From Bacteroidales bacterium UBA6192 (lineage in GTDB: Bacteria; Bacteroidota; Bacteroidia; Bacteroidales; F082), in the NCBI GenBank assembly GCA_002422725.1, contig DITE01000059.1, positions 1 through 64,000 on the forward strand: a stretch of 64,000 nucleotides of DNA. Direction: 5' to 3'. Below are positions 1-10,667 of this stretch, one piece after another; positions within the stretch are counted from its first letter, which is position 1; every line of letters begins with the position of its first letter. The notes under the pieces were generated by a model. It did not search any database. It saw nothing but the letters and a program-made list of their open reading frames with translations, and was not told the DNA's origin. Made by a program: the position numbers and the translations under genes.

Positions 1-2
1 TC

Positions 3-3000
3 GATTTAACACCCCCTAACATCGCTTTCAGTCCACTAGGTAACACTTCTGGCACAGGCCTTAGGACACTGACAACGACAATTACTGATGCGACCGGAGT
101 ACCTACATCAGGTTTAGGTCTGCCCAGATTGTACTGGAGAATAAATGCCGGCGCTTACACTGGGGTTACAGCAACCTATGTTAGTGGTAACACCTATACC
201 TTCACGTTTGGTGACGGTGTTGCGCTAAATGATGTTGTTTCCTATTATATAGTTGCTCAGGATATGGCCAACCCAAGAAACCTTGGCGCAAACCCATCGG
301 CCGGAGCTTCAGGCTATACGGCTAATCCTCCTGCTGTTACCGTACCTCCAACATCTCCTTATACATATACTATAGTGGGCACATTGGCCGGAGTTTATCC
401 TGTTGGAACCGGGCAAGTGTATCCTACCATTACAGCAGCCATTGCCGACCTAAATCTAAAGGAAGTAGTTGCTCCGGTAGTTTTTGAGTTATGGGATGCG
501 ACCTATGCATCTGAAACTTTGCCAATGATCATCTTTAAACCTGCTGGAGTAAGTCCTGCTAATACAGTTACATTCAGGCCAAAAGCCGGTGTTTCCTCAT
601 TGGTGACGGGCTTCCATGCAAATGGGGTACTCGTGTTGTATGGAGCAGAACACATCATCATTGATGGATCCAACTCAGGAGGCACCGACCGCAGCCTGAT
701 CTGGGAGAATACCAATACCGCTGCTAGTTGTTATGGCATTGGAATATTCCATGATGGCATTCAAGGGGCACAGAATAATACCATTAAGAACAACGTTGTT
801 CGCCTCGGTGGAAAAACAGCTACCAACTGGGCAATTATCCTTAATGCACTAGGCGGTGGATTCCACAATACCACCATCCAGAACAATGAATTGCTCAATG
901 CTTACGTTGGAATTCAGTTTGCCGGCGTTTCAGGATCTACAACCAATAATGGTTTAGTTACACAAAATATTTTTGGAAGCGATGACGACCTGCAGTCACT
1001 TGGCAACATAGGTATTAGTATTTCCTATTCAGACGGGCTCGTTGTTTCCGACAATATTTTTAAGAATTACAAAACAGGCACCAACCCTAAAGGAGTAAAT
1101 ATTATTACCGGAACAACGAATTCTTCTATCATCGGGAATCATATTTCCCAGATGATTTATACTGGTACCGGCGGATATGGGGGTAAAGGGATTGATATCA
1201 ATACAGGCTCTCTGACCAGCAATCTGCTTGTTGCAAACAACATTATTACCGACCTGAGAGGTGATGGCTGGAGTACACTTACATCAGACGCCATTGTTGG
1301 GATTCGGGTACTCGGCACAACAGGTGGAATCAAATTTTACCACAATACTGTGAATCTGTATGGAAATATGGACAGGTCAAGTGCCACAACCAGTGCAGCG
1401 CTCTATCTGCCTGCAGCTTCTGGTTTCGACCTGAGGAATAATATCCTTTCCAACTCCATCATCAACAATACCACAGGTACATCCAAGGCATATGCTATTT
1501 ATAATGCCGGGACCAATACCAATTTCACAACCATCAACTACAATGATTACTTTGCAAGTGGTGTACAAGGTGTTCTTGGTTATCAGTCTGCTGATGTTAC
1601 AACCCTTGCCGCATGGCAGGCTGCCACTGGACAGGACGGGAACTCATTGAACGTTGATCCGGTGTTTTTTGACCCAATGTCGAACCTTACACCAACCAAC
1701 AATGCATTGAACAACACAGGTATTTACCTGAATGATGTGATCATTGATTATAATGGCACCATGCGAACCAGTCCGCCTGACATTGGCGCCATCGAATTTG
1801 GTACAAATCCTACAGTAACAACTTTGGCAGCCCAAACGGTATGCCAGAATGCTACCCTGAATGGACAGATTAATGCCAATGGATTGTTTGTAAACACCTT
1901 CTTTGATTACGGTACAACAACAGCTTATGGCAGCACCATAGCCGGAACCCCGGTACAGGTTACAGGCAATACAGCAACAGCCGTTACCGCAGCGCCTGCC
2001 GGACTTGCTCCTTCAACAACCTATCACTACCGTTTGAGGGGCGTTACAACAACAGGAGTCACTTCGTTTGGCATGGATATGACCTTCACCACCGAAGGAT
2101 TATCAGCACCAGCAGCGACCACCCTGCCCGCTTCACCCATTGGCAATACCACTGTTACGCTGAACGGTACGGTTAATGCCTCATGCGACGCTACCACCGT
2201 TACATTTGAATGGGGCGAGACCATGGCATACGGCAATGTGACTCCAGCTTCCCAAAGCCCAGTATCGGGTGGCACAAATGTTGCTGTGTCTGCCGATCTT
2301 ATTAACCTGCTAATCAACACAACCTATAACTACCGTGTTGTAGCCACCAACGGACATGGAACAACTTACGGAGGCAATGTGAGTTTCCAGACAGGAGCCT
2401 CGCCACCTACAGTTGTAACCAACGCAGCCAGCAATATTGGAAATTTTGCTGCACGGATCAACAGCACGGTGAACGCCAACAACCAGAGCACCACCACCTC
2501 CTTTGAGTGGGGTACAACTCCGGCATACGGAAACGTTGTTGCAGGCGTTCCGCTCACAGTTACCGGCAACACCAACGAAGCCGTTTATGCTGATCTCAGC
2601 GGTTTGAATTACAACACCATGTATTATTACAGGGCTGTTGGCGCAAATACTGCCGGGACAACCTACGGAGGCCAGCTAACCTTCATGACCTTATGCCCTG
2701 TACCGGAAGCTGCAGGTGTTATCACAGGCCCGGTTTCGGTATGTCAGGGAACTGGCGGACATGTTTACACCGTGCCAGCCATCCTGTATGCAACAGGCTA
2801 CAGCTGGACTGTTCCGGCAGGAGGCACCATTGTTGCAGGAAACAACACCAACAGCATCACAGTGAACTATAATGAAACAGCCGTTTCGGGTAATGTAACA
2901 GTTATGGGTACAAGTGTTTGCGGAAGTGGCACATCATCGTCGCTTGCAGTCACCGTTAATCCAATCCCTGTTCCGGTTATCACAGGCGATGATTTGGCAT

Positions 3001-4220
3001 GCGTGAATGCAGTGGATAGCTATCAGACCGAAACGGGCATGAGTGGCTATGCATGGACAGTGTCGGCCGGTGGCCAGATAATGTCAGGCCAGGGCACCAG
3101 CCAGGTCAGTATCAAATGGAATGTGATGGGCTCACAAAACCTAAGCGTTACCTACACCAATGCCTCAGGCTGCCCTGCCAACAGTCCCACGGTAATGTTT
3201 GTGGAAGTAAGCGCTCTGCCGGTTCCATCAATAGCCGGAAACGATGTAGCCTGCCAGATGTCGGATGAGAACCACGTATTCACAACCGAAGAAGGCGCAA
3301 GCAATTATGTCTGGACAGTTACCTCCGGAGGCACAATAGTGTCGGGACAGGGAACCTACCAGATTGAAGTGTACTGGACAGGAAGCGGTGACCAGACAGT
3401 TACGGTTAACTACCAGAATGCATCAGGCTGTCAGGCCACAACCCCATCCAGCTTTAGTGTTGAGATTCTTCCGTTGCCCGCAGCAGCAGGAGCCATAACA
3501 GGAACAGCCAATGTCTGTCTACCTGCCACCGAAGTAGCTTACAGTGTAGCCCCAATAGCCAATGCAATCACCTACCACTGGACAGTACCATTTGGAGCAA
3601 CGATTGTAGACGGCATAGGCACGAACAGCATCACGGTAAACTTTGGACCTGATGCAACAGCAGGCGACTTCAGCGTTTATGCTACCAATGGTTGCGGTGA
3701 AGGAGTTTCTTCGCCCGATTATGGAATTACTGTAGCCCCGAAACCACCCAAGCCAACAGTCAGTCTGGAGGAGTATGACCTCACCAGCAGTGCAACAGAA
3801 GGCAATCAGTGGTATTTCGAAGGTGAAATGATCGAAGATGCTACCGACCCGACTTATACAGCCACCGAAACCGGAAATTACTGGACAGTGGTAACTGTTG
3901 ACGGATGCAGCTCAGACCCATCAGAACCGGTTTATGTATTGGTAACAGGCCTTGGCGAAAACGCTTTGGGTAAGTTTGAGATACATCCTGTACCAAATGA
4001 TGGCAGGTTCACTGTGACGATCAACAGCCAGAAGGAAGAATCGTGGGATGTAACGGTTTACAACAACCTTGGGGTAGATGTATATCAGATTAAGGACTTC
4101 CGTGTCAACGGCAGCCATAGTGAAACCATACAGCTGAACAACCCATCAAGGGGCACCTACACCGTGGTATTCCGCAGCAGGAATGAAGTAATAATCAGAA
4201 AAGTGTTGGTAACCAACTAA
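3..4220 (+). CDS. Large T9SS-secreted beta-helix/PKD-like surface protein (5' partial)
   Basis: The frame is open to the left edge, so the N-terminus and signal peptide lie outside the window; the first in-window TTG at 129 is not the real start. Modules in order: a domain with FTFGDGV and VSYYIVAQD motifs typical of extracellular Bacteroidota proteins; a right-handed parallel beta-helix with many short N-rich turns (about 600-1500); three repeats carrying an FEWGTTPAYG-like motif (about 1885-2690); four PKD-like/Ig-like repeats with WTV and SVCQ-type motifs (about 2700-3740); a short Ig-like domain; and a T9SS type A sorting domain (about 3960-4220) with HPVPNDGRF and an RKVLVTN end. The protein should cross the outer membrane through the type IX system and be anchored or released. 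A strong terminator follows. The beta-helix may bind or degrade polysaccharide, but no catalytic motif is evident, so an adhesin or structural role is equally likely. Confidence 0.85.
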   Translation, partial: DLTPPNIAFSPLGNTSGTGLRTLTTTITDATGVPTSGLGLPRLYWRINAGAYTGVTATYVSGNTYTFTFGDGVALNDVVSYYIVAQDMANPRNLGANPSAGASGYTANPPAVTVPPTSPYTYTIVGTLAGVYPVGTGQVYPTITAAIADLNLKEVVAPVVFELWDATYASETLPMIIFKPAGVSPANTVTFRPKAGVSSLVTGFHANGVLVLYGAEHIIIDGSNSGGTDRSLIWENTNTAASCYGIGIFHDGIQGAQNNTIKNNVVRLGGKTATNWAIILNALGGGFHNTTIQNNELLNAYVGIQFAGVSGSTTNNGLVTQNIFGSDDDLQSLGNIGISISYSDGLVVSDNIFKNYKTGTNPKGVNIITGTTNSSIIGNHISQMIYTGTGGYGGKGIDINTGSLTSNLLVANNIITDLRGDGWSTLTSDAIVGIRVLGTTGGIKFYHNTVNLYGNMDRSSATTSAALYLPAASGFDLRNNILSNSIINNTTGTSKAYAIYNAGTNTNFTTINYNDYFASGVQGVLGYQSADVTTLAAWQAATGQDGNSLNVDPVFFDPMSNLTPTNNALNNTGIYLNDVIIDYNGTMRTSPPDIGAIEFGTNPTVTTLAAQTVCQNATLNGQINANGLFVNTFFDYGTTTAYGSTIAGTPVQVTGNTATAVTAAPAGLAPSTTYHYRLRGVTTTGVTSFGMDMTFTTEGLSAPAATTLPASPIGNTTVTLNGTVNASCDATTVTFEWGETMAYGNVTPASQSPVSGGTNVAVSADLINLLINTTYNYRVVATNGHGTTYGGNVSFQTGASPPTVVTNAASNIGNFAARINSTVNANNQSTTTSFEWGTTPAYGNVVAGVPLTVTGNTNEAVYADLSGLNYNTMYYYRAVGANTAGTTYGGQLTFMTLCPVPEAAGVITGPVSVCQGTGGHVYTVPAILYATGYSWTVPAGGTIVAGNNTNSITVNYNETAVSGNVTVMGTSVCGSGTSSSLAVTVNPIPVPVITGDDLACVNAVDSYQTETGMSGYAWTVSAGGQIMSGQGTSQVSIKWNVMGSQNLSVTYTNASGCPANSPTVMFVEVSALPVPSIAGNDVACQMSDENHVFTTEEGASNYVWTVTSGGTIVSGQGTYQIEVYWTGSGDQTVTVNYQNASGCQATTPSSFSVEILPLPAAAGAITGTANVCLPATEVAYSVAPIANAITYHWTVPFGATIVDGIGTNSITVNFGPDATAGDFSVYATNGCGEGVSSPDYGITVAPKPPKPTVSLEEYDLTSSATEGNQWYFEGEMIEDATDPTYTATETGNYWTVVTVDGCSSDPSEPVYVLVTGLGENALGKFEIHPVPNDGRFTVTINSQKEESWDVTVYNNLGVDVYQIKDFRVNGSHSETIQLNNPSRGTYTVVFRSRNEVIIRKVLVTN

Positions 4221-4260
4221 AACGGATAAGTTGCCCAACAGGGCAACCCACCACTAAACC

Positions 4261-4300
4261 AACTCCCTGCCAGTCGAAACGATCTGGCAGGGAGTTTTTG
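4261..4300 (+). terminator. Rho-independent terminator after the first surface-protein gene
   Basis: A perfect 13-bp stem (4261-4273 with 4284-4296, AACTCCCTGCCAG and its complement) encloses a 10-base loop and runs into TTTTTGTTTT. It lies 40 bases after the stop codon and separates this gene from the next promoter. Confidence 0.9.
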
Positions 4301-4360
4301 TTTTCCCACTATTGGTCAAATCCTATCTGCTTGTTTCGGAAATCTATGGAGAAAAAAAGT

Positions 4361-4391
4361 TTGCATTAAGCCGTATAAATTTGTAAATTTG
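4361..4391 (+). promoter_or_regulatory. Bacteroidota-type promoter for the A/B-module surface protein
   Basis: TTG at 4361-4363 (within TTTG) is followed after 20 bases by TAAATTTG at 4384-4391, matching the TAnnTTTG -7 element. A second TAAATTTG sits just upstream at 4376-4383. The start codon is about 47 bases downstream of the -7 element. Confidence 0.65.
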
Positions 4392-4438
4392 TAACTGTTA
4401 ATGGTGAAGATTATTTGAAACCACAAAGAGTAAAATAC

Positions 4439-6943
4439 ATGAAATACAGAGTTTTACATTTTTTCTTTCTTGCTGTATTTAGCCTGACCACAGTATATTT
4501 TTCAAATTTAAATGCTCAGGTGCCAACTACACAGGATTGCCTGGGCGCAATTCCAGTGTGCGATTATATCTATACAGAACTATTTACTGCTACCGGTTCA
4601 GGCAATTATCCCAATGAGATCAATCCAAGCCAAAGTTGTCCGAACAGTTGCATGGACGGGGAAAAGAACAGTCGCTGGTATTCTTGGACGGTCATTCAGT
4701 CAGGTATGCTTCGTCTGAGGATTTCACCCTCAGTACAAACTGATGATTATGACTGGGCCGTTTTTAACCTCAGTAATAATTACTGCAACGAAATTTACAA
4801 CAATGCGGCTGTTATGCAAAAAAGCTGCAATGCAGCTGGAGGGCCAAGCCATCAGGGAACCACCGGTATCAGCACGGCTGATGGGGGGTTGACCCATTGT
4901 AATGGGGGGGGGCCAACCAATAAGTGGAATGCAGATCTTGCAGTTTTTGAAGGCGAGACCTATGTGCTATGTGTAAGCGACTGGACCCAGACCCCCGGTG
5001 GCTACACCCTGGATTTTAGTCCGTCAACTGCGGTTATATTCGATGACCTTCCACCCATTCTGGATGAAATCGGTTATAATGATGCAATTAATTGCGGAAC
5101 GAGTTTTCTGACTATCAGATTCTCGGAGAATGTAAAATGTAACACGGTAAATGTCAGCGATTTCAAATTAAGCGGACCCGGGGGACCCTACACAATCACC
5201 AGCATTTCAGGAGATAACTGTTTGTTGGGTGGACAAATGGAACGTGAATATCAGGTGCATTTCACGCCTGGTTTGTACCAAAGCGGCAATTATTCCCTTG
5301 AGCTGCTCCCTCTGAGCTTTATAAAAGATGCCTGTGATAATTATGCAGTCCCGAATATTTATTATTTCAACATCGAATTGGCTTCACCAGTAGTCTATGC
5401 AGGTATGGACGTAGATATCCCTTATGCAGGCATTGCGCAGCTGAATGGGTCAGCCTCGGGCGGAACAGGAAACTTTATTTATATTTGGACTCCGGCCGAT
5501 TTACTGAACAATCCAAGCATACCTAACCCTACAACAGTTAGTTTAACCAGCAGTACCTATTTCGTACTTCAGGTGAACGATCTTGGGAGTGCCTGTTATG
5601 GAAGGGATACAGTGCTTGTGAATGTTGTGGGAGGCCCGCTAGGCATCAATGCTTCTGGAACACCAACAGAGATTTGTATCGGCGAGAGGGTCGATCTGCT
5701 TGTTATGGCTGATGGAGGTTCGGGAAGTTTTGCTATCGAGTGGACTTCAGAACCCCCGGGATTTACTTCAGATATTCCCAATCCATCTGTCTATCCTGAT
5801 GAACCAACTGTTTATATGGTTACTGTCACAGATGTTGTAACCAATGAGTTTGTTACCGACGAGGTTGAAATAACTGTTAAACCCATGCCTCAGGCCGATG
5901 CTGGTCCCGATCAGATAATCAACGAAGGTACAACTGCTCAGTTGAATGGTTCAGCAACAGGTGGATCAGGCGTTTACATCTATTCTTGGGAACCTGCAGG
6001 CTTGCTCAACAACCCGGCTATTCCTAACCCAACAACTGTCATTTTAACGGAACCTACTATTTTTACCTTGTCAATAACTGATCAGAATGGCTGTGCCGGT
6101 GAGCCTGATTTCATGCTGGTGAACCCATCCGGTGATGGATTATCAGTGTTCACCTTTGCCGATCCCGGTGCAATTTGTCTGGGCGGGTCAACGATTGTGA
6201 GTGCCCAGGCTACCGGAGGCGGCGGAAATTATACCTACAGCTGGACTTCAGTACCCCCTGGTTTTATATCGGAGGATCCGGTCATTGCAGTATCACCAAC
6301 CGAAACAACACGTTACAATGTGGTTGTTCATGATGGGTTTACAAGCACCTCTTCTTTTTCGGTTGTCACTGTAAATCCTCTTCCAATCATTGACTTGATT
6401 CCGCAAAACGCAGTGCTCTACGGACAGGATACCATCGTAGTCTGCGTGCGCAACGAGGTGGTGATTGATGCGGGTAATGATGATGATCCACAAGGAACAT
6501 CCTATTATTGGTCAAATGGTCTTTTTGGAAGGTTTTTAACAACCACAACTAATGGAAATTGGATTGATATACAGACTTATGGTGTGAACGTAACTTCTGG
6601 CGGCACAGGTTGCCAGTCACAAGGCCAAATCACTATCATCTTCGATTTTAACCAGTGCAATATTACTGTTGAAGAAAAGAAAAGTGATGTGCAGCAGTCG
6701 ATAAAGATATTCCCGAACCCCAATAACGGGGAGTTTGTGCTGCAAACTTCCGAGAATATCAAGTGGCTGCATGTGCGGATTGTAGACCAGAAAGGACTGG
6801 TAGTATACGCAGATGAAAACCAACAACCATTTATGGCCGGTAATACCAGAACTATAAACCTGATGAATGAAGCAAAAGGAATTTACACCATACTGCTTCA
6901 GTCCGATACGTCGATTGATAGCCGAAAGCTTGTTCTTCAATAG
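4439..6943 (+). CDS. T9SS-secreted A/B-module surface protein, two dyads
   Basis: A protein of about 834 residues. I chose ATG 4439 over the upstream TTG 4415 because it starts a clean signal peptide (hydrophobic core after MKYR, cleavage near NAQ). The Cys-rich N-terminal domain contains GEKNSRWYSW and DDYDWAVF motifs. It is followed by an Ig-like domain (about 5040-5385), then alternating Ig-like modules A (from about 5386), B (5635), A (5890) and B (6136), a pre-sorting domain C (from about 6388, YGQDTIVVCVR), and a T9SS type A sorting domain (IFPNPNNGEF, end RKLVLQ). Modules A and B also build the next two large genes. It is most likely a cell-surface adhesin or matrix protein; no enzymatic motif was seen. 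The N-terminal part contains a G9 tract (4904-4912) in frame. Confidence 0.85.
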   Translation: MKYRVLHFFFLAVFSLTTVYFSNLNAQVPTTQDCLGAIPVCDYIYTELFTATGSGNYPNEINPSQSCPNSCMDGEKNSRWYSWTVIQSGMLRLRISPSVQTDDYDWAVFNLSNNYCNEIYNNAAVMQKSCNAAGGPSHQGTTGISTADGGLTHCNGGGPTNKWNADLAVFEGETYVLCVSDWTQTPGGYTLDFSPSTAVIFDDLPPILDEIGYNDAINCGTSFLTIRFSENVKCNTVNVSDFKLSGPGGPYTITSISGDNCLLGGQMEREYQVHFTPGLYQSGNYSLELLPLSFIKDACDNYAVPNIYYFNIELASPVVYAGMDVDIPYAGIAQLNGSASGGTGNFIYIWTPADLLNNPSIPNPTTVSLTSSTYFVLQVNDLGSACYGRDTVLVNVVGGPLGINASGTPTEICIGERVDLLVMADGGSGSFAIEWTSEPPGFTSDIPNPSVYPDEPTVYMVTVTDVVTNEFVTDEVEITVKPMPQADAGPDQIINEGTTAQLNGSATGGSGVYIYSWEPAGLLNNPAIPNPTTVILTEPTIFTLSITDQNGCAGEPDFMLVNPSGDGLSVFTFADPGAICLGGSTIVSAQATGGGGNYTYSWTSVPPGFISEDPVIAVSPTETTRYNVVVHDGFTSTSSFSVVTVNPLPIIDLIPQNAVLYGQDTIVVCVRNEVVIDAGNDDDPQGTSYYWSNGLFGRFLTTTTNGNWIDIQTYGVNVTSGGTGCQSQGQITIIFDFNQCNITVEEKKSDVQQSIKIFPNPNNGEFVLQTSENIKWLHVRIVDQKGLVVYADENQQPFMAGNTRTINLMNEAKGIYTILLQSDTSIDSRKLVLQ
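4904..4912 (+). repeat. G9 homopolymer tract inside a surface-protein gene
   Basis: Nine consecutive G residues encode three glycines near the N-terminus of the mature protein; a G6 run lies at 4883-4888. Gain or loss of one base would shift the frame early in the gene, so the tract could mediate on/off switching by slippage. This is inference from one copy of the sequence. Confidence 0.6.
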
Positions 6944-6981
6944 ATAGAAATTTTTTTTGGCGTTTTTTCAACCAAAACCAA

Positions 6982-9900
6982 ATGAAACGAAAACTCCTGT
7001 TACTGACCTGGCTATTTTTTCATGGAAGCATTTTATGGGCGCAGAGCCCTATTTGCGCCACCTCTGACCCATTCTGCACAAGCAATGTGTATACTTTTCC
7101 AGCAGGGGTCAATTCAGGCACTGCCGAATCGGGGGCAAACTATGGATGTCTGACCACCAGACCAAATCCGGCATGGTATCACATGCGTATTCTTACCCCG
7201 GGATTTTTGCAAATTTATATGTTCTCGACCCCCCTGAGGGATATTGATTTCATTTGTTGGGGTCCGTTTGACGATCCGGTAACACCCTGTGTTGCCCAGC
7301 TAACCTCCAATAAAATAATCGATTGCAGCTATTCGCCCAACCCAACAGAATATGTCGATATTCCGAATGCCATTCAGGGCAAGTATTACATTTTGCTTAT
7401 CACCAATTATTCGAATCAACCCTGCAACATCACTTTTCAAAAGAGTGCAGGTGTTGGAGAAACAGATTGCAGCATCCTGCCACCACCGGTTAGTAGCAAT
7501 AGTCCTGTTTGTGTGACGCATCAGATTGAACTCTATGCCGATCTGGTTACCAATGCAACCTATAGTTGGACAGGACCTTCAGGTTTCAGTTCAAATCTGA
7601 GAAATCCAATCATACCCAACGCGCAGTTAACCAATGCAGGCGACTACACACTGATCATCAATGTCAATGGCAACCTCAGCGAACCGGCCGTTACTGCTGT
7701 TGAGGTGTTCCCGATGCCTGTACCCAATTTTTCGTTTAATGTAGCCTGTCATGGCGAAACAACTCAATTCACCGACCTCTCGGCTACATTGCCTGCTGGA
7801 CAGCAGATTACAAGCTGGGAGTGGAATTTTGGTGATGGTGCTACCTCATCAGATCAAAACCCTCAGCATCTGTATGCAGCTCCAGGGGTTTACACTGTGA
7901 CCCTTACAACCTACACTGGCACGATGATGTGCCCGCAAAGCAAGGTGATGCAGGTTCAGGTTAATCAAACTACTTTTGCTCACGCAGGCGATGATATTAC
8001 CATTCCAAACGGATGGATGACACAGCTGAACGGAGGCGTATCCCAGGGATCAGGCAATTTTAGTGTCCTTTGGCAGCCCCAATCACTTGTTGTTAATCCA
8101 ACCTGGTTGAACACCCAAACGGTTAATCTTACTTCAACGACTGTATTCACCCTAAACATCACCGATCAGGCTTCAAATTGTGTTTCTTCAGATCAGGTCA
8201 CTGTCAACATCACTGGCGGTGTGTTTTCATTGGCCGTATCTGCTTCACCACAGGCTGTTTGCGAAGGACAACCCACACAGCTCAATGCATATGCTTCTGG
8301 TGGTTCAGGCAATTTCACTTTCTCATGGACTTCAGACCCTCCAGGTTTTTTCTCCTCTGATAGCCAGCCATTTGTAACGCCATTGGTGACGACAACCTAT
8401 TTTTCGACCGTATTTGATGGCCAGAATTACCTTACCGATCAGGTAACAGTGACAGTTCATCCGGTTCCCTGGGCTGATGCCGGGCCCGACTTTGTAATTC
8501 CAACAGGATGGACTACGCAACTCGAAGGTACAATATTGGGAAACTCAACAAATTATTCTCTCCTCTGGCAACCACAAAACCTGCTGGTCGATCCAACAGC
8601 AGAGGACCCAATGACATTACCAATGGCTACCACAACAACCTTTACCCTAACAGCTACCGATAGCCCTTCAGGGTGCAGCAGTTCGGACCAGACCATAGTG
8701 TATGTTTCAGGCGGCGCTCTTGGTGTGATGGCAATAGCCAACCTATCGGCCATTTGCGCCGGACAGCAGGTGCAGCTTGATGCCAACCCTTTCGGTGGTT
8801 CAGGAAACTATACTTACTTGTGGACTTCAGTGCCGCCGGGCTTTACCTCAACGATAAAAAATCCACTTGTAACTCCTGTTGTTACAACAACTTATTTTGT
8901 TGAGGTAAACGATGGCCAAAACTCAGCAATCGATGATGTGTTGGTTACTGTTAACCCGTCGCCTTTGGTCAATACAGGCGAGAATATCGTCATTCCGGGT
9001 GGCTGGACTGCTCAGCTGCATGCCCAGGTAAGCGGTGGTTCGGGTAATTATCATTTTGCATGGCAACCTGCTGCTTTCCTGAACAATCCCTCAATTCCTG
9101 ATCCGGCTACAGTCCCTTTGTACGAAACAAAAACATTTGTACTCACTGTTACGGATAATATACATCAATGTATTGGTAATGATGATGTAATGGTTATCGT
9201 TAGTGGTGGGCCGCTGGGAGTCGAACTCAGTGTATCATCTCAGGAGATTTGTCATGGTGAACAGATCGACTTACTTGCATCAGCCTCAGGAGGGTCAGGT
9301 ATTTATCAGTATTCTTGGTCATCAGACCCAGCCGGATTTGTAACCAATATTCCCAATCCATCCGATTTTCCTGAGGGTAACACTACCTATCATGTTACTG
9401 TGTCTGATGGGGCTAATCAGGTGAATGCATCCGTAGCAGTAGTCGTCAAACTACGACCTGTCGCTCTGGCCGGCATGGATCAGGTAATTAATACAGGAAC
9501 AAATACCTTGTTAACAGGTGCAGCCTCCGGAGGTTCAGGAAGTTATGGATATCAGTGGCAGCCTGCTGATAAGGTGGAGAGTCCCAATCAGGCCGTTACA
9601 AAAACGCACATCCTGAGCGGACCTGAGGTCTTCAGCCTTAGCGTGACAGATCAGAATGGTTGTGTCAGTGCAGGCGATGATGTTTTAATCAACGCCACTG
9701 GCGATGGCCTGGCTGTGTTTGCTATGGCATCACCTTCAGCGATCTGTCTTGGTGAATCGGCTCAGATTAGCGCTGTTGCAACCGGAGGAGGAACAAGCTA
9801 CTCTTATTTGTGGACATCACAGCCCCCAGGCTTTACTTCAACACAAAGCAGTTTTGTCGAATATCCTGCCGAAACAACACGTTATTTTGTTACCGTTGAT

Positions 9901-10512
9901 GATGGTTATAACCAGGTTACCAACACAGTGGATGTAACGGTGAACCCATTGCCTTTTGTTGACCTTGTGCCACCGAACACCATTTTATATGGTCAGGATA
10001 CTATTATTGTCTGTGTGAGGGACACATTAAGCCTTATAGCGCGTCACGAATCGCATCCCGAGGGCACTCAATATTTCTGGTCTAATTTTTATGCCGGCGA
10101 CAGAATGTCGATTTCTACCAATGGCAACTGGTTTGATCAGCAATCCTATTGGGTAAGAATAACTTTTCCACAAACAGGCTGCAACAAAATATATAACATT
10201 ACTGTATTGTTCGATTTCAATCAGTGCAATATCGGCCTGGACGAATACAACGGAAGGTTTGGTTCGCTAATCGTGGTATATCCCAACCCATCACATGGTG
10301 AGTTCAATTTTTCAACCAAAGCAGATGTAACCATCAATAGCCTTGCTGTGTATGATATGAGTGGTAAACCTGTATTTCTTGATATGAACAGGCAGGTTTT
10401 ATCAGCCCATTCTCCAAAGAAAATCAACCTTTCTGGTTTTTCTGAAGGAATGTATATGGTGTTAATTCAGTCGAAAGGCGAGGTGTTTTATCAGAGGATT
10501 ATCCTAAGATAG
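6982..10512 (+). CDS. T9SS-secreted A/B-module surface protein, four dyads
   Basis: A protein of 1176 residues with a signal peptide (MKRKLLLLTWLFF, cleavage near WAQ). The N-terminal domain (about residues 22-165; DPFCTS, FPAGVNSGTAE, RPNPAWYH, DIDFICWGPFDDP) is nearly the same as in the gene starting at 11153. Then follow an Ig-like domain, a PKD domain (about 245-328, WEWNFGDGA), and four A/B dyads: A at about 330, 497, 662 and 827, each followed by B at about 413, 579, 744 and 909. The repeat period is close to 165 residues. Next come the pre-sorting domain C (about 992) and a T9SS type A domain (YPNPSHGEF, end QRIILR). It starts 38 bases after the preceding gene and may be cotranscribed. 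An adhesin or structural surface role is inferred. The dyad number is the main difference from its two paralogs. Confidence 0.87.
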   Translation: MKRKLLLLTWLFFHGSILWAQSPICATSDPFCTSNVYTFPAGVNSGTAESGANYGCLTTRPNPAWYHMRILTPGFLQIYMFSTPLRDIDFICWGPFDDPVTPCVAQLTSNKIIDCSYSPNPTEYVDIPNAIQGKYYILLITNYSNQPCNITFQKSAGVGETDCSILPPPVSSNSPVCVTHQIELYADLVTNATYSWTGPSGFSSNLRNPIIPNAQLTNAGDYTLIINVNGNLSEPAVTAVEVFPMPVPNFSFNVACHGETTQFTDLSATLPAGQQITSWEWNFGDGATSSDQNPQHLYAAPGVYTVTLTTYTGTMMCPQSKVMQVQVNQTTFAHAGDDITIPNGWMTQLNGGVSQGSGNFSVLWQPQSLVVNPTWLNTQTVNLTSTTVFTLNITDQASNCVSSDQVTVNITGGVFSLAVSASPQAVCEGQPTQLNAYASGGSGNFTFSWTSDPPGFFSSDSQPFVTPLVTTTYFSTVFDGQNYLTDQVTVTVHPVPWADAGPDFVIPTGWTTQLEGTILGNSTNYSLLWQPQNLLVDPTAEDPMTLPMATTTTFTLTATDSPSGCSSSDQTIVYVSGGALGVMAIANLSAICAGQQVQLDANPFGGSGNYTYLWTSVPPGFTSTIKNPLVTPVVTTTYFVEVNDGQNSAIDDVLVTVNPSPLVNTGENIVIPGGWTAQLHAQVSGGSGNYHFAWQPAAFLNNPSIPDPATVPLYETKTFVLTVTDNIHQCIGNDDVMVIVSGGPLGVELSVSSQEICHGEQIDLLASASGGSGIYQYSWSSDPAGFVTNIPNPSDFPEGNTTYHVTVSDGANQVNASVAVVVKLRPVALAGMDQVINTGTNTLLTGAASGGSGSYGYQWQPADKVESPNQAVTKTHILSGPEVFSLSVTDQNGCVSAGDDVLINATGDGLAVFAMASPSAICLGESAQISAVATGGGTSYSYLWTSQPPGFTSTQSSFVEYPAETTRYFVTVDDGYNQVTNTVDVTVNPLPFVDLVPPNTILYGQDTIIVCVRDTLSLIARHESHPEGTQYFWSNFYAGDRMSISTNGNWFDQQSYWVRITFPQTGCNKIYNITVLFDFNQCNIGLDEYNGRFGSLIVVYPNPSHGEFNFSTKADVTINSLAVYDMSGKPVFLDMNRQVLSAHSPKKINLSGFSEGMYMVLIQSKGEVFYQRIILR
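7969..9954 (+). repeat. Four tandem A/B Ig-like dyads, period about 495 bp
   Basis: Dyads begin near 7969, 8470, 8965 and 9460. A modules carry an AGDD..IPNGW..QL start and a TDQ....SSDQ end; B modules carry IC.G, GGSGNYTY.WTS.PPGF and TTTY motifs. The repeat is clear at protein level, while the DNA copies have diverged. This indicates old internal duplication rather than a recent expansion. Confidence 0.8.
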
Positions 10513-10667
10513 GACTATTTACTGAATGTTGTTGGTATCGATTTTTATTATATAAGTGATTGATTGAGTATATTATAAAGAATTTTTAGTCAGGACATAA
10601 AAAAAAAGTGTAATTTTCGGCCTTGAAAATGGGCTGTAATAATTGTTCCAATAATACTCCAAAGCCA

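Noticed and set aside
7969..9954. CRISPR or DNA-level satellite repeat
   Set aside because: The periodicity is at protein-domain level and the DNA copies are diverged and coding.
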